Assembly (NCBI GenBank): GCA_963579925.1
Contig: CAUZJA010000111.1
Span: 1-9,062, forward strand
From: UBA1151 sp963579925
GTDB taxonomy: Bacteria > Chloroflexota > Dehalococcoidia > Lucifugimonadales > Lucifugimonadaceae
Direction of reading: 5' to 3'
Length of the DNA stretch: 9,062 nt
Shown piece after piece: positions 1 to 7,004 of this stretch; positions within the stretch are counted from its first letter, which is position 1; each line of letters begins with the position of its first letter. The position numbers and the translations under genes were made by a program. Under the pieces are notes generated by a model. It ran no database searches. It was not told where the DNA came from and was given only the letters and a program-made list of their open reading frames with translations.

Positions 1-10
1 ACCCCTGCGT

Positions 11-148
11 TGTCATCCTGGACAGCTTTGTGGCCGGGATCTCAGCATCGCCAACCGACACGCCTGATCAACCAGCATCATCGTTTGATCGGGCGTGGCC
101 CGCGTTCTCTGCTGAGATCCCGCGGGACGAAGCGGCCGCAGGATGACA
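11..148. repeat. Long imperfect palindrome with TGTCATCCTG termini (REP/MITE-like, gene-less)
   Basis: The element begins TGTCATCCTG (11-20) and ends with its exact complement CAGGATGACA (139-148). The outer arms, about 11-47 and 110-148, are imperfect inverted copies that match well at both ends (TGTCATCCTG outside, GGGATCTCAGCA inside). The interior continues the symmetry, with a TTGATC-GGCGTG core facing its complement across a short loop near 83-92. Each arm can also fold alone as a REP-like hairpin (ATCC paired with GGAT plus an inner GC stem). The TGTCATCCTG terminus is shared with the inverted repeats around the GIY-YIG gene at 7901-8309. No protein is encoded. I infer a non-autonomous interspersed repeat; copy number cannot be judged from one window. 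Confidence 0.75.
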
Positions 149-243
149 ATTTTGGCGGGTGCCTGCCGCACGGGCACATCGGAAGACGATGAGGGTCAAG
201 GGGCTGTTCGCCGCCCCGCGGCCAGAGCCCGTACGGCGGGTAC
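149..243. other. Short intergenic stretch downstream of the sulfatase gene
   Basis: No gene is supported here. The stretch lies between the palindromic repeat and the 3' end of the minus-strand sulfatase gene. It holds a weak hairpin (GGGGC at 200-204 against GCCCC at 213-217, loop of 8) without a T-tract on either strand. It might help end the sulfatase transcript, but the evidence is thin. Confidence 0.4.
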
Positions 244-1725
244 TCAGACCGCGGGCAGCGCCAGGTCGTCCTCGGTCTCGGCCTGCCAGATGCGAATCCG
301 TGCAGCGAGGTCACGGACTTGATCTCGGTGCTCTGGCGCATCGAACAAATTCGTCAGCTCCAGCGGGTCCGTGTTTAGGTCGTAAAGCTCGCACTGGTCG
401 CCAGGTGAGAGGTTCAGCTTCCAGCGATCGCCGGTTACTACTGAGCGCCAGGGGACTGTGGACATCTGCGATATCGCGGCACCACCCAGTGGCACGGTTG
501 CTGCGCCGCCGTGCCACTGCATGAAGACGTCGCGTTCAAGCTGCCGTTCGCCCTCAAGATCGGGCACGACGCTCTGGCCTTGCAGGTGGTCTGGTGCTTC
601 AACGCCCATGAGATCCAGCAGCGTTGGCACGATATCGACCTGGCCGAAGTTGCCGTTGACGCGGTGTTGCTGGTCGCTCATCCACGGTACAGCGATCATG
701 CAGGGCACGCGTGAAACCTCTTCGTAGAACGAGCGTTTGTTGATCATGCCGCGGTCGCCAAGGCTGTCGCCGTGGTCTGTTGTGAACACAACCACAGTGT
801 TCTCCGCCTGGCCGGACTCTTCGAGCGCCTGCAGCGCCGTCGCCACGGCGCGGTCAAGCACTGTGACATTGCCGTAGTAGCGGGCGCGGAGTTCACGCCA
901 GTACTTCGTGGCGTCGCCGGTGGCCTCGGCTTCGGCCGTGTGTTGGTCGGAACGCAGTCGGCTGAACAGCGGCGTGTTGGCGGCTGGCTGGGTGTTCAGC
1001 AGCGGGCCGTCGGGAATCGAATCAGGGTCGTAGAGATCGTTGAGCGGGCCGTTGTACGGCGGGTGCGGCTCAAACATGGTGAGGTACATCAGGAACGGTC
1101 GATCAGAGTCGGCCTGCTTGCGGATGAAGTCACCGGCACGACGGCCCAGGAACGACGCCATCGTGTGCTCTTCCGGCAGGAAGCCACGCTGGGTCTGGGT
1201 GTGCGAAAAGTGGCCGTTAGATTCGCCCTCAGGCTCATAGCCGTTTTCGACCAGATAGTGAAAGTAGTCGGACTGCTTAAATCGGCCTTCTCGAGTCTGG
1301 AAGTTGGGGTAGTTGGCATCATGCGCGTCTTCTGTGGACACCCACTCCTCGAAACCGTGCTGCGGGATGAGGTCGTCGCCCAGGTGCCACTTGCCGAACT
1401 TGGCGCAGACGTACTCTTCCGGGGCCATTTCTGCGATGGTTTTGACGTCTGCGGGCAGGTTGCTCATGAACCTCCCGGGTTGGCTGTTGCGAACAACTTT
1501 GGCGGAGTGCGGGTAGAGGCCGGTCATGAGCGTGGCGCGGGCGGGGGTGCAGACAGCCTGCATGACATAGGCGTTCTCAAAGACGTAGCTGCGGTCTGCC
1601 AGTGCGTTGAGTGCGGGCGCCTCAATCCAGTCGTTGCCGTAGCAGCCCAGCGAGTCGCGTCGCTGCTGGTCAGAGACGATTACGAGGATGTTGGGTTGCT
1701 GGGGACTTGGCTTATTTGCCGTCAT
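244..1725 (-). CDS. Type I sulfatase (formylglycine-dependent), probably cytoplasmic
   Basis: The 493-residue product hydrolyses sulfate esters (or possibly phosphonate/phosphate esters) using a formylglycine made from Cys59 in the CTPAR motif (59-63), the classic C-x-P-x-R site. Other family landmarks, in order: the N-terminal metal site SDQQRRDS (Asp19), GKWHLGD with Lys112 and His114, EPHPPY with His221, and the second metal site TDHGDSLGD (Asp317, His318) followed by Lys330. I chose the ATG at 1725 because GGAG lies 9 nt upstream and this leaves a 14-nt overlap with the upstream lactonase gene; a TTG at 1764 would add 13 residues but overlap more. No signal peptide is visible, so it probably acts inside the cell. 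It is the second gene of an operon with the SMP-30 gene and needs a formylglycine-generating enzyme encoded elsewhere. The substrate is unknown. Confidence 0.93.
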   Translation of the reverse strand: MTANKPSPQQPNILVIVSDQQRRDSLGCYGNDWIEAPALNALADRSYVFENAYVMQAVCTPARATLMTGLYPHSAKVVRNSQPGRFMSNLPADVKTIAEMAPEEYVCAKFGKWHLGDDLIPQHGFEEWVSTEDAHDANYPNFQTREGRFKQSDYFHYLVENGYEPEGESNGHFSHTQTQRGFLPEEHTMASFLGRRAGDFIRKQADSDRPFLMYLTMFEPHPPYNGPLNDLYDPDSIPDGPLLNTQPAANTPLFSRLRSDQHTAEAEATGDATKYWRELRARYYGNVTVLDRAVATALQALEESGQAENTVVVFTTDHGDSLGDRGMINKRSFYEEVSRVPCMIAVPWMSDQQHRVNGNFGQVDIVPTLLDLMGVEAPDHLQGQSVVPDLEGERQLERDVFMQWHGGAATVPLGGAAISQMSTVPWRSVVTGDRWKLNLSPGDQCELYDLNTDPLELTNLFDAPEHRDQVRDLAARIRIWQAETEDDLALPAV

Positions 1726-2599
1726 AAAGAGTTGCTCCGGAGGTTTCAACGTCGTGCACTTCAAAGTTGCCGACGCCCTGTTCTGTCACGTAGATCTTGT
1801 GCTTGCCGTTCGGGCCGAACGCAACGTTGGTTGGCGCCGGTCCGGCAAGCTGGATTCGGTCGACGACATCGCCGCTTTTGCCAAGCACGGTCACATCGCC
1901 CTGGCCAACAACGGCGGCATAGAGATTACCGTCAGCGCCAAACGCCATGCCATCGCCACCCCGAAAGTCTGCTGATGACTTCGCAGGATCAAGCAGGTCC
2001 GCGAAGTGCTCCCGCGGGCCAATGTTGCCGTTGGTGTACTCATAGCGGTAGACCTGGCCATCGAGAGTTGTGGAGACGTAAATGGCGTCGTCAGGGCCAA
2101 ACGCAATGCCGTTTGCAAACGGCAATCCAGAGTCGAGCTTCTCAACCGATTTCGACTCAACGTCGATGCGGTAGAGCCGTCCGTCAGCCTGCTTCTTCAC
2201 CCGCTCTTTCGGACTCGTGTTGCGCCACTCACCGTGATCAACGCCAGAGTCCGTCATGTAGAGAAGGCCGTCGGGGCCGAACGCCAGGTCATTCGGGAAA
2301 AGGAATCGGCCATCGCCGTCGTCGTCCAGAAACACCTCCGATGTCGCTGGGCCATCGCCATTCCACTCCACTTTGAGCAGCGAAGGGGGATTTATCGACT
2401 CAGCCACCCAGAAGGTTCCGTTGGCATCCCTGCAGAGACCGTTGGGGCGGCCAGTCTGGACCATCACCTCACGCTGGGTGCCATCTACGCTCAAGTGCAG
2501 AAGCCAGCCGCGGTCGGCGTGCATCTCCACCAGCGCCCAGCTGTCGTCAGGCAGCAGCACGGGGCCTTCAGGATTGCCCAGGTCGTCCACCCAGATCAT
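1712..2599 (-). CDS. SMP-30/gluconolactonase/LRE-family lactonase-like protein
   Basis: The 295-residue six-bladed beta-propeller protein of the SMP-30 family probably opens a sugar lactone to the aldonate. The family's metal and substrate residues are all present in the expected order: Glu11 in NPEGPV, Asn103 in FPNDLAFGPDG, Asn163 in FANGIAFGPD and Asp216 in GGDGMAFG. The last blade ends with TNVAFGPNG and IYVTE. The ATG at 2599 is preferred over a TTG six codons upstream because GGGAGG sits 7 nt before it. The stop lies within the sulfatase start region (14-nt overlap), which implies one transcript and probable translational coupling. No signal peptide is seen. A TATGAT at 2640-2635 (minus strand) could be a -10 element, but no good -35 accompanies it. 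The family is clear; lactone specificity is not. Confidence 0.9.
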   Translation of the reverse strand: MIWVDDLGNPEGPVLLPDDSWALVEMHADRGWLLHLSVDGTQREVMVQTGRPNGLCRDANGTFWVAESINPPSLLKVEWNGDGPATSEVFLDDDGDGRFLFPNDLAFGPDGLLYMTDSGVDHGEWRNTSPKERVKKQADGRLYRIDVESKSVEKLDSGLPFANGIAFGPDDAIYVSTTLDGQVYRYEYTNGNIGPREHFADLLDPAKSSADFRGGDGMAFGADGNLYAAVVGQGDVTVLGKSGDVVDRIQLAGPAPTNVAFGPNGKHKIYVTEQGVGNFEVHDVETSGATLYDGK

Positions 2600-2662
2600 T
2601 GCGATTCCTCCCTGCAAATGAGTCAGTAGGCGGAATCATAAATGACGCGGGAAGAAATTACG

Positions 2663-2854
2663 TCATGCAGCTCTTGGGTTTTCTTGATCCAGCGTCTCAA
2701 GCCGAGAGCGGGGGGTCATTGGCTGATCAATCACTGCGAGTTCCGCTTCAGCGTCCGCCTGATCCATCACACCAGGTATTTCCAGGAACACGCTGGTGCC
2801 CACGCCGAGTTCGCTGGTGATATCAATCTCACCCTCGTGCATATCGACGATCGT
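2663..2854 (-). pseudogene. C-terminal fragment of a sensor histidine kinase (HATPase_c G2 region and tail)
   Basis: Reading the minus strand from 2854 to the TGA at 2665-2663 gives 63 residues. They begin TIVDMHEGEIDI and continue to GVGTSVFLEIP, the final part of a histidine-kinase ATPase domain: the helix and strand after the G1 box, then the G2-box GxGT. A polar tail rich in Asp, Glu and Arg follows, ending in Ala-Ala. The HisKA, N-box and G1 parts are absent: the next codon upstream is a stop (2855-2857), and homology there switches to an enolase-superfamily gene on the other strand. There is no start codon and no way to make a functional kinase. It is a fossil of a two-component sensor cut off by rearrangement, with no response regulator in the window. 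Family confidence rests on the GVGTSVFLEIP and IVDMHEGEI blocks. Confidence 0.75.
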
Positions 2855-3761
2855 TCACGTACATGGGCTCGCGAGGCGCTTCCACCAATGCGATCAGCGG
2901 CGTAGACATCGCCCTGCGGGACATCCGCGGCAAGATGCTTGGCGAGCCAATCTATAAGCTGCTGGCGGCAAGGTTCGCGACACCATCGAGCTGTACACAC
3001 ACCCCAACCCCAACATCAGCCCTGATCAGGCCCGACAGGAAGCGAAGGAAATCGCTGAGTCCGGTCACACGGCGATGAAGTTCGCCCCATTCCCAACCAT
3101 GCCGGAAGAGCAGGACGGCTACATGAGCGGCAAGCTCAGCCCAGAATTCGAGCAGGTTGGAGCAGACGTCACAGCGGCCATTCGAGAAGGCGCCGGTCCG
3201 AACATGGAGTTGCTAATCGACGCCAACGCCCGGTTCGACGTGCCTACGACTGCTCGGCTCGCTCGCAGGCTAAACGAATGGAATCTGGGCTGGTGGGAAG
3301 AGCCGGTACCACCGGAAAGCAATCACGCGCTCTAGCAGGTCAGAGACCAGATTGAAGTGCCAATCTCAGTAGGGGAGCGTCTCTACACTCGCTGGGAATT
3401 CGTGCCAATATTTGAGAATGAACTGGCTGACTATGTGATGCCGGATGTCACGTGGACCGGTGGAATATCTGAGATGAAGAAGATCTCAACGATGGCAGAG
3501 GCTTACTACATTCCAATGTCACCGCATGATGCCAGCGGACCCATCAATGTTCTAGCCGGCGCGCACGTGATGATGACGGTGCCCAACTTCTACAAGCTGG
3601 AAACCGCTCGATACAGCCTCCATGCATACGATATTTTCATCGACGAACCCCTGGTCATCAAAGATGGTCAGCTGCACGTTTCTGACAAGCCGGGTCTTGG
3701 TGTCACTCCTGATATGGACTTCTTCCGCGCCAATGCGGATGAAGAGTTCAGAGGCGAATAA
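2851..3761 (+). pseudogene. 5'-truncated, frameshifted mandelate racemase/enolase-superfamily dehydratase pseudogene
   Basis: Homology to the intact downstream paralogue starts at SFTYMG (2851), matching its residue 78, so the N-terminal capping domain is gone. Three lesions follow. The GGK segment near 2963 needs one extra G to stay in frame (CTGCTGGCGGC here, apparently from GGGCGGC). An in-frame TAG at 3333-3335 replaces the Gly codon of HALGQ. Trp is replaced by Arg in IALRDIRG. After correction the rest is well preserved: KFAPF, LLIDANARFD, WWEEPVP, VGERLYTRWEF, MPDVTWTGGI, SPHDASGP, then TAA at 3759. By eye about two thirds of residues match the intact copy, so this is an older paralogue rather than a fresh duplicate. 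It has Asn where the intact copy has His in the D-x-H motif, so the ancestor may have had different chemistry. Separate short open pieces survive (about 3075-3335 and 3357-3761) but are unlikely to be functional proteins. Confidence 0.9.
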
Positions 3762-3782
3762 GCTCGGCAGGGCATCACCAAA

Positions 3783-4940
3783 ATGAAAATTACGGCAATC
3801 AAACCCTGGTTCGTAAAAGTTCCAAACACCTATTGGGGGGAGTATTTCTTCATCGAAATCAACACTGATGAAGGCATCACCGGCTGGGGTGAAATCACCA
3901 CCACTACGCTGGTAGCTAACCGAGCTGTTGCGGGAATCATCAAGCAGCTAAATGACATGCTGGTTGGGGAGGACCCGACTGAGATCGAGCGGCTCTGGCA
4001 CAAGATATTCCGGTCGTTCACGTACATGGGCCCAAGGGGCGCATCTACTCACGCGATCAGCGGAATCGATATTGCGTTGTGGGACATCAGAGGCAAGATG
4101 CTTGGTCTGCCGGTCTACGAGTTGCTGGGTGGCAAGGTGCGAGATGAAATCTCGCTCTACACGCATCCTGATCAGAGTAATTTCGACTCCGACGAGGGCA
4201 TCCAGAAGGAAGTGCAAGCGATCATCGACTCAGGCCACACGGCCATGAAGTTCGACCCGTTCCCGCACCTGGGTGAGCAGTCGACCGCGAACGATGGCTA
4301 CTTGAGCGGTAAGATGCCGGCTGAGGGTGAGCGCATCGCCGCTGAGATGACCGCGAAGATTCGCGAAGATGCCGGCGATGAGATGGAGCTGCTGATCGAT
4401 GCTCACGGGCGATTCGATGTGCCCACGGCGATTCGACTCTGCAACTCACTAGAAGATGCAGGGCAGGTTGACTGGTTCGAAGAGCCGGTGCCGGTGGAGA
4501 GTCACCACGCGCTAGGTCAGATACGCGACAAGGTGAATGTTGCTATCTCTGTTGGCGAGCGCATTCACACTCGCTGGGAGTTCGTGCCGATATTCGAGAA
4601 CAAGCTCGCGGACTACGTAATGCCGGACGTTACGTGGACTGGCGGCATTACGGAGCTGAAGAAGATTTCAACCATGGCGGAGGCCTACTACATTCCTGTT
4701 TCACCGCACGACGCGATCGGCCCCATCAACGTTGTGGCGGGCGCGCACGTGATGATGACCACGCCAAACTTCTACCGGGTAGAGACGGCGAATCAGGACC
4801 TGAGTAGCTACAACGCGTTCATCGAGGAGCCGATGGACAACTCCAACGGCGCACTGAAGCTCAGTGGTAAGCCGGGGTTGGGCATCGACATAAACATGGA
4901 CTACTTCCACGCCAACGCGATCAAGGGCTTCGGGGGCTAG
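3783..4940 (+). CDS. Mandelate racemase/muconate lactonizing enzyme family protein, probable sugar-acid dehydratase
   Basis: The 385-residue, full-length enolase-superfamily enzyme has an N-terminal capping domain (about 1-115, with GWGEITTTT and ALWDIRGK) followed by the TIM barrel. Metal ligands are Asp206 (LLIDAHGRFD), Glu233 (WFEEPVP) and Glu259 (SVGERIHTRWEF). His309 (SPHDAIGP) and Asp282 (MPDVTWTGG) form the expected His-Asp dyad, and His208 follows Asp206 by two. This D-x-H arrangement and spacing resemble D-galactonate-dehydratase-type members, which abstract the proton alpha to the carboxylate of an aldonate and expel water to give a 2-keto-3-deoxy acid. The exact substrate is not determinable. 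The ATG at 3783 has only a weak AGGG site upstream. The gene follows its decayed paralogue by 21 nt, and a terminator-like hairpin overlaps its stop. It is probably cytoplasmic. Confidence 0.9.
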   Translation: MKITAIKPWFVKVPNTYWGEYFFIEINTDEGITGWGEITTTTLVANRAVAGIIKQLNDMLVGEDPTEIERLWHKIFRSFTYMGPRGASTHAISGIDIALWDIRGKMLGLPVYELLGGKVRDEISLYTHPDQSNFDSDEGIQKEVQAIIDSGHTAMKFDPFPHLGEQSTANDGYLSGKMPAEGERIAAEMTAKIREDAGDEMELLIDAHGRFDVPTAIRLCNSLEDAGQVDWFEEPVPVESHHALGQIRDKVNVAISVGERIHTRWEFVPIFENKLADYVMPDVTWTGGITELKKISTMAEAYYIPVSPHDAIGPINVVAGAHVMMTTPNFYRVETANQDLSSYNAFIEEPMDNSNGALKLSGKPGLGIDINMDYFHANAIKGFGG

Positions 4941-4949
4941 CCCCTTTTT
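4923..4949 (+). terminator. Possible intrinsic terminator or attenuator overlapping the dehydratase stop codon
   Basis: AAGGGCT (4923-4929) pairs with AGCCCCTT (4939-4946, one bulged C) across a 9-nt loop, and the T-run at 4945-4949 follows directly. A smaller alternative stem is GGGG/CCCC at 4933-4944. It lies across the TAG at 4938-4940, just before the VOC gene, and so could reduce read-through into that gene. Confidence 0.45.
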
Positions 4950-4974
4950 GCTAAAGAGAAGAGAGGGAAATTTA

Positions 4975-5364
4975 ATGGCATCAAACGGACTAGCACTCGG
5001 GAAAATCGGGCAGATCTCAATCAACGGGATCAGGAGCCTAGATAAATCGATCGATTTCTATCGCGAGAAGCTGCGCTTGCCGTTCATCGCTGTATTCGAC
5101 CCGCCGGGACTCGCGTTTTTCGATTGCGATGGCACCCATCTGATGCTCACCACTGAGGGTGAGGCGAATAACTCCACGATCCACTTCCAGGTGGATGATG
5201 TTCAGGCCGCATATAAGTCGCTCAAGGCGGCAAAAGTCGATATGGAAGGTGAGCCGCACACCATCTTCACGACCGACAACTACGAGTTGTGGGTGGCGTT
5301 CTTCCACGATCCGGAAGGCAACCTGCACGCGGTTCAGGAAGAGCGTGGGCGTTTCGCGCCGTAG
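4975..5364 (+). CDS. VOC-superfamily (glyoxalase/bleomycin-resistance/dioxygenase fold) small protein
   Basis: The 129-residue protein has the paired beta-alpha-beta-beta-beta modules of the vicinal oxygen chelate fold: KIGQISINGIRSLDKSIDFY at 10-29 opens module one, STIHFQVDDVQAAY at 67-80 opens module two, and FFHDPEGNLHAVQEE at 109-123 is the typical final strand. Of the usual metal positions, the first is Gln13 rather than His, His70 is present, and the usual terminal Glu position holds Ala119 with Glu122/Glu123 close by. Metal dependence and reaction are therefore uncertain: it may be a lyase, an isomerase or a binding protein. The ATG at 4975 is preferred because a GAGAGGG tract sits about 8 nt upstream. 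It lies 34 nt after the dehydratase gene on the same strand, so co-transcription is possible despite the hairpin between them. It converges on the GMC gene, with 20 nt between the two stops. Confidence 0.85.
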   Translation: MASNGLALGKIGQISINGIRSLDKSIDFYREKLRLPFIAVFDPPGLAFFDCDGTHLMLTTEGEANNSTIHFQVDDVQAAYKSLKAAKVDMEGEPHTIFTTDNYELWVAFFHDPEGNLHAVQEERGRFAP

Positions 5365-5383
5365 ACATCAGGCGCGAATCGCC
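5348..5383. terminator. Strong hairpin between convergent VOC and GMC genes (putative bidirectional terminator)
   Basis: TTCGCGCC (5353-5360) and GGCGCGAA (5371-5378) form a perfect 8-bp stem with a 10-nt loop. Past one T-T mismatch the stem extends by GGCG (5348-5351) against CGCC (5380-5383), giving 12 pairs. The VOC stop codon lies in the loop and the GMC stop begins just outside. No T-tract follows on either strand, so it is not a canonical Rho-independent terminator, but its position suits shared 3'-end formation. Confidence 0.6.
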
Positions 5384-5384
5384 A

Positions 5385-6911
5385 CTATGGGTTCCGCATG
5401 AAGTCGGCGATACGCTCGCCAATCATCATGATCGTGACGTTTGTGTTGGCGCGGATGCAGTCCGGCATGATTGAGCCATCGCAGACGCGCAGACCTTCCA
5501 CGCCCTTAACCCTGCCATACTGATCGACGACTGCCATTGGGTCAGAGTCAGGGCCCATCTTTGCGGTGCCTGAGGTGTGGTGCATGGTGCCGACGTTCTC
5601 TCGAATCCACTGGTTCAGCGCTGGTTCGTCTTCCACGATGCTGGGTGCGGGGTCGACCAAGTCACCGATCACATCGCTGAACTTCTCCTGCTTCGCCAAC
5701 TCCATGTTCAGCTTGAGGCCATCGCGCAGCCGAGTCAGATCCGAGTCATCCGAGAGGTAGTTGTAGTCGACATACGGTTGGACGCCGGCGTCGGCTGATT
5801 GCAGACGAATCTCACCAGAAGAGCGCTCCAAATACAGCCCAGCGCTGAGGACTGCCTCGCTGGTTTCATAGCGGAACCGCATCACCGTGATCATGTCCAA
5901 ATGAGCCTCGGAGCCTTTCGCCGTGTACCGCAGTGCCACCTTCTGGGCGCCGGGGTAGTCGGGAGGGATTACATATCCATCCGGCGTTTTGTAGGACACA
6001 TGCACCGTTGGATGGTCGCGAAGATTTTGTCCAACTCCAGGTGAGTCCACCAACGCATCAATTCCAAACTCAGCCAGATGTTTCGCCGGTCCGATTCCCG
6101 ACAGCATGAGTAGCTGCGGAGATGCAATTGACCCAGCGCTCAGGACGATCTCATCTCCCCTCACTTCAAAAGTCTCGCCACTCGTTTTAACCACGACCCC
6201 AACCGCACGTTTGCCGTCAAACAGCACTTTGTGAGCCGTCGAATCGCCACGAATCGTGAGGTTCAAGCGATGACGAATTGGCTCGATGTAGCCCATTGCC
6301 GTCGACCACCTGAGTCCATCGACGTCGTTGAGTGGCAGCGGGCCAACGCCCCATGAATCCGGGTTGTTGTGATCTGCGCATTCCGGATATCCGGCAGCGA
6401 GACAAGCATCGAGGAACGCAATCTGATCCGGGGTCAGCGAGTCACGCTGGTTTCTACGGACTGGGATGGGGCCGTCGTTGCCGTGCCAATCGTCAGAAAA
6501 ATCTTGATCTGACTCAAGCTTGCGGAAGAACGGCAGAAGCTTTTCGTACGACCACTCGTCATTGCCCCAACTTGCCCAATCATCGTAATCATCGGGAACA
6601 CCGCGGAGATAGACTTGGCCGTTGATGGCGCTTGTGCCGCCAAGAATTTTGCCCCGGGGCACGTGCATATTAGGCTGATCATCCGTGGCCCGCCCAACAA
6701 ACTGCCAATCATGGTCCGTGCCAACCGCCAGATCAGCCCCCGTGGCAAGTCCATTCCGGATCTCGTCAGGGAGATTGTCGACACTCAAGTAGTCCGGCCC
6801 GGCCTCCAGCAGAAGCACCGAACGCTCAGGATCTTCCGATAGCCGCGCCGCAAGCGCGCCTCCGGCAGATCCTGATCCGACCACGATTACGTCATATCGA
6901 GAGTTGCTCAA
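5385..6911 (-). CDS. GMC-family FAD-dependent oxidoreductase (choline dehydrogenase-like)
   Basis: The 508-residue flavoprotein oxidises an alcohol or sugar hydroxyl to the aldehyde, ketone or lactone. The N-terminal dinucleotide fold is VIVVGSGSAGG with GxGxxG at 12-17 and the ribose-binding Glu36 in LLLEAG. GMC signature 1 is at about 85-104 (PRGKILGGTSAINGQ) and signature 2 at about 260-274 (GSIASPQLLMLSGIG). The C-terminal active-site pair is His445 (HHTSGTAKMG) with Asn489 or Asn491 in NTNVTIMMIGER. The length is normal for the family and the gene looks intact. The start is a TTG at 6911; no in-frame ATG fits, and GGA and AGGG stretches lie 4-10 nt upstream. No signal peptide is visible. 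The gene is divergent from DUF2461 and convergent with the VOC gene. A link to the lactonase and dehydratase genes is plausible because oxidation of a sugar C1 gives the lactone, but the substrate is unknown. Confidence 0.92.
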   Translation of the reverse strand: MSNSRYDVIVVGSGSAGGALAARLSEDPERSVLLLEAGPDYLSVDNLPDEIRNGLATGADLAVGTDHDWQFVGRATDDQPNMHVPRGKILGGTSAINGQVYLRGVPDDYDDWASWGNDEWSYEKLLPFFRKLESDQDFSDDWHGNDGPIPVRRNQRDSLTPDQIAFLDACLAAGYPECADHNNPDSWGVGPLPLNDVDGLRWSTAMGYIEPIRHRLNLTIRGDSTAHKVLFDGKRAVGVVVKTSGETFEVRGDEIVLSAGSIASPQLLMLSGIGPAKHLAEFGIDALVDSPGVGQNLRDHPTVHVSYKTPDGYVIPPDYPGAQKVALRYTAKGSEAHLDMITVMRFRYETSEAVLSAGLYLERSSGEIRLQSADAGVQPYVDYNYLSDDSDLTRLRDGLKLNMELAKQEKFSDVIGDLVDPAPSIVEDEPALNQWIRENVGTMHHTSGTAKMGPDSDPMAVVDQYGRVKGVEGLRVCDGSIMPDCIRANTNVTIMMIGERIADFMRNP

Positions 6912-6965
6912 TTTTCCAGCCCTGGCATCTTTCTGGCGTTCTTTGAAAGCTTCATCTGTTTCGTC

Positions 6966-6983
6966 CGGTGGAAAAACCCACCG
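6966..6983. repeat. Small perfect inverted repeat upstream of the GMC gene
   Basis: CGGTGG (6966-6971) and CCACCG (6978-6983) form a 6-bp stem with a 6-nt loop. It lies 55-72 nt upstream of the GMC start in the 212-nt divergent intergenic region, so it could be an operator or a 5'-leader hairpin. On the minus strand the loop is GTTTTT. No regulator is identified. Confidence 0.4.
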
Positions 6984-7004
6984 ATAATGACAATGTCGAA
7001 ATGT

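Noticed and set aside
10..192. A 60-codon plus-strand frame inside the first palindrome
   Set aside because: It is almost entirely made of the inverted repeat, with no ribosome-binding site, and repeat symmetry alone keeps it open.
772..2376. A long plus-strand open frame (534 codons) opposite the sulfatase and lactonase genes
   Set aside because: It lies antisense to two genes with complete family motifs, its translation is rich in Arg, Val and Gly without any recognisable domain, and it has no ribosome-binding site. It is a shadow of codon bias on the other strand.
2006..2629. A 207-codon plus-strand frame opposite the SMP-30 gene
   Set aside because: It is antisense to a clear beta-propeller gene, and no motif or ribosome-binding site supports it.
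2635..2640. TATGAT (minus strand) as the -10 box of the lactonase-sulfatase operon
   Set aside because: The hexamer is good, but no acceptable -35 lies 16-18 nt upstream, so I did not list it as a feature.
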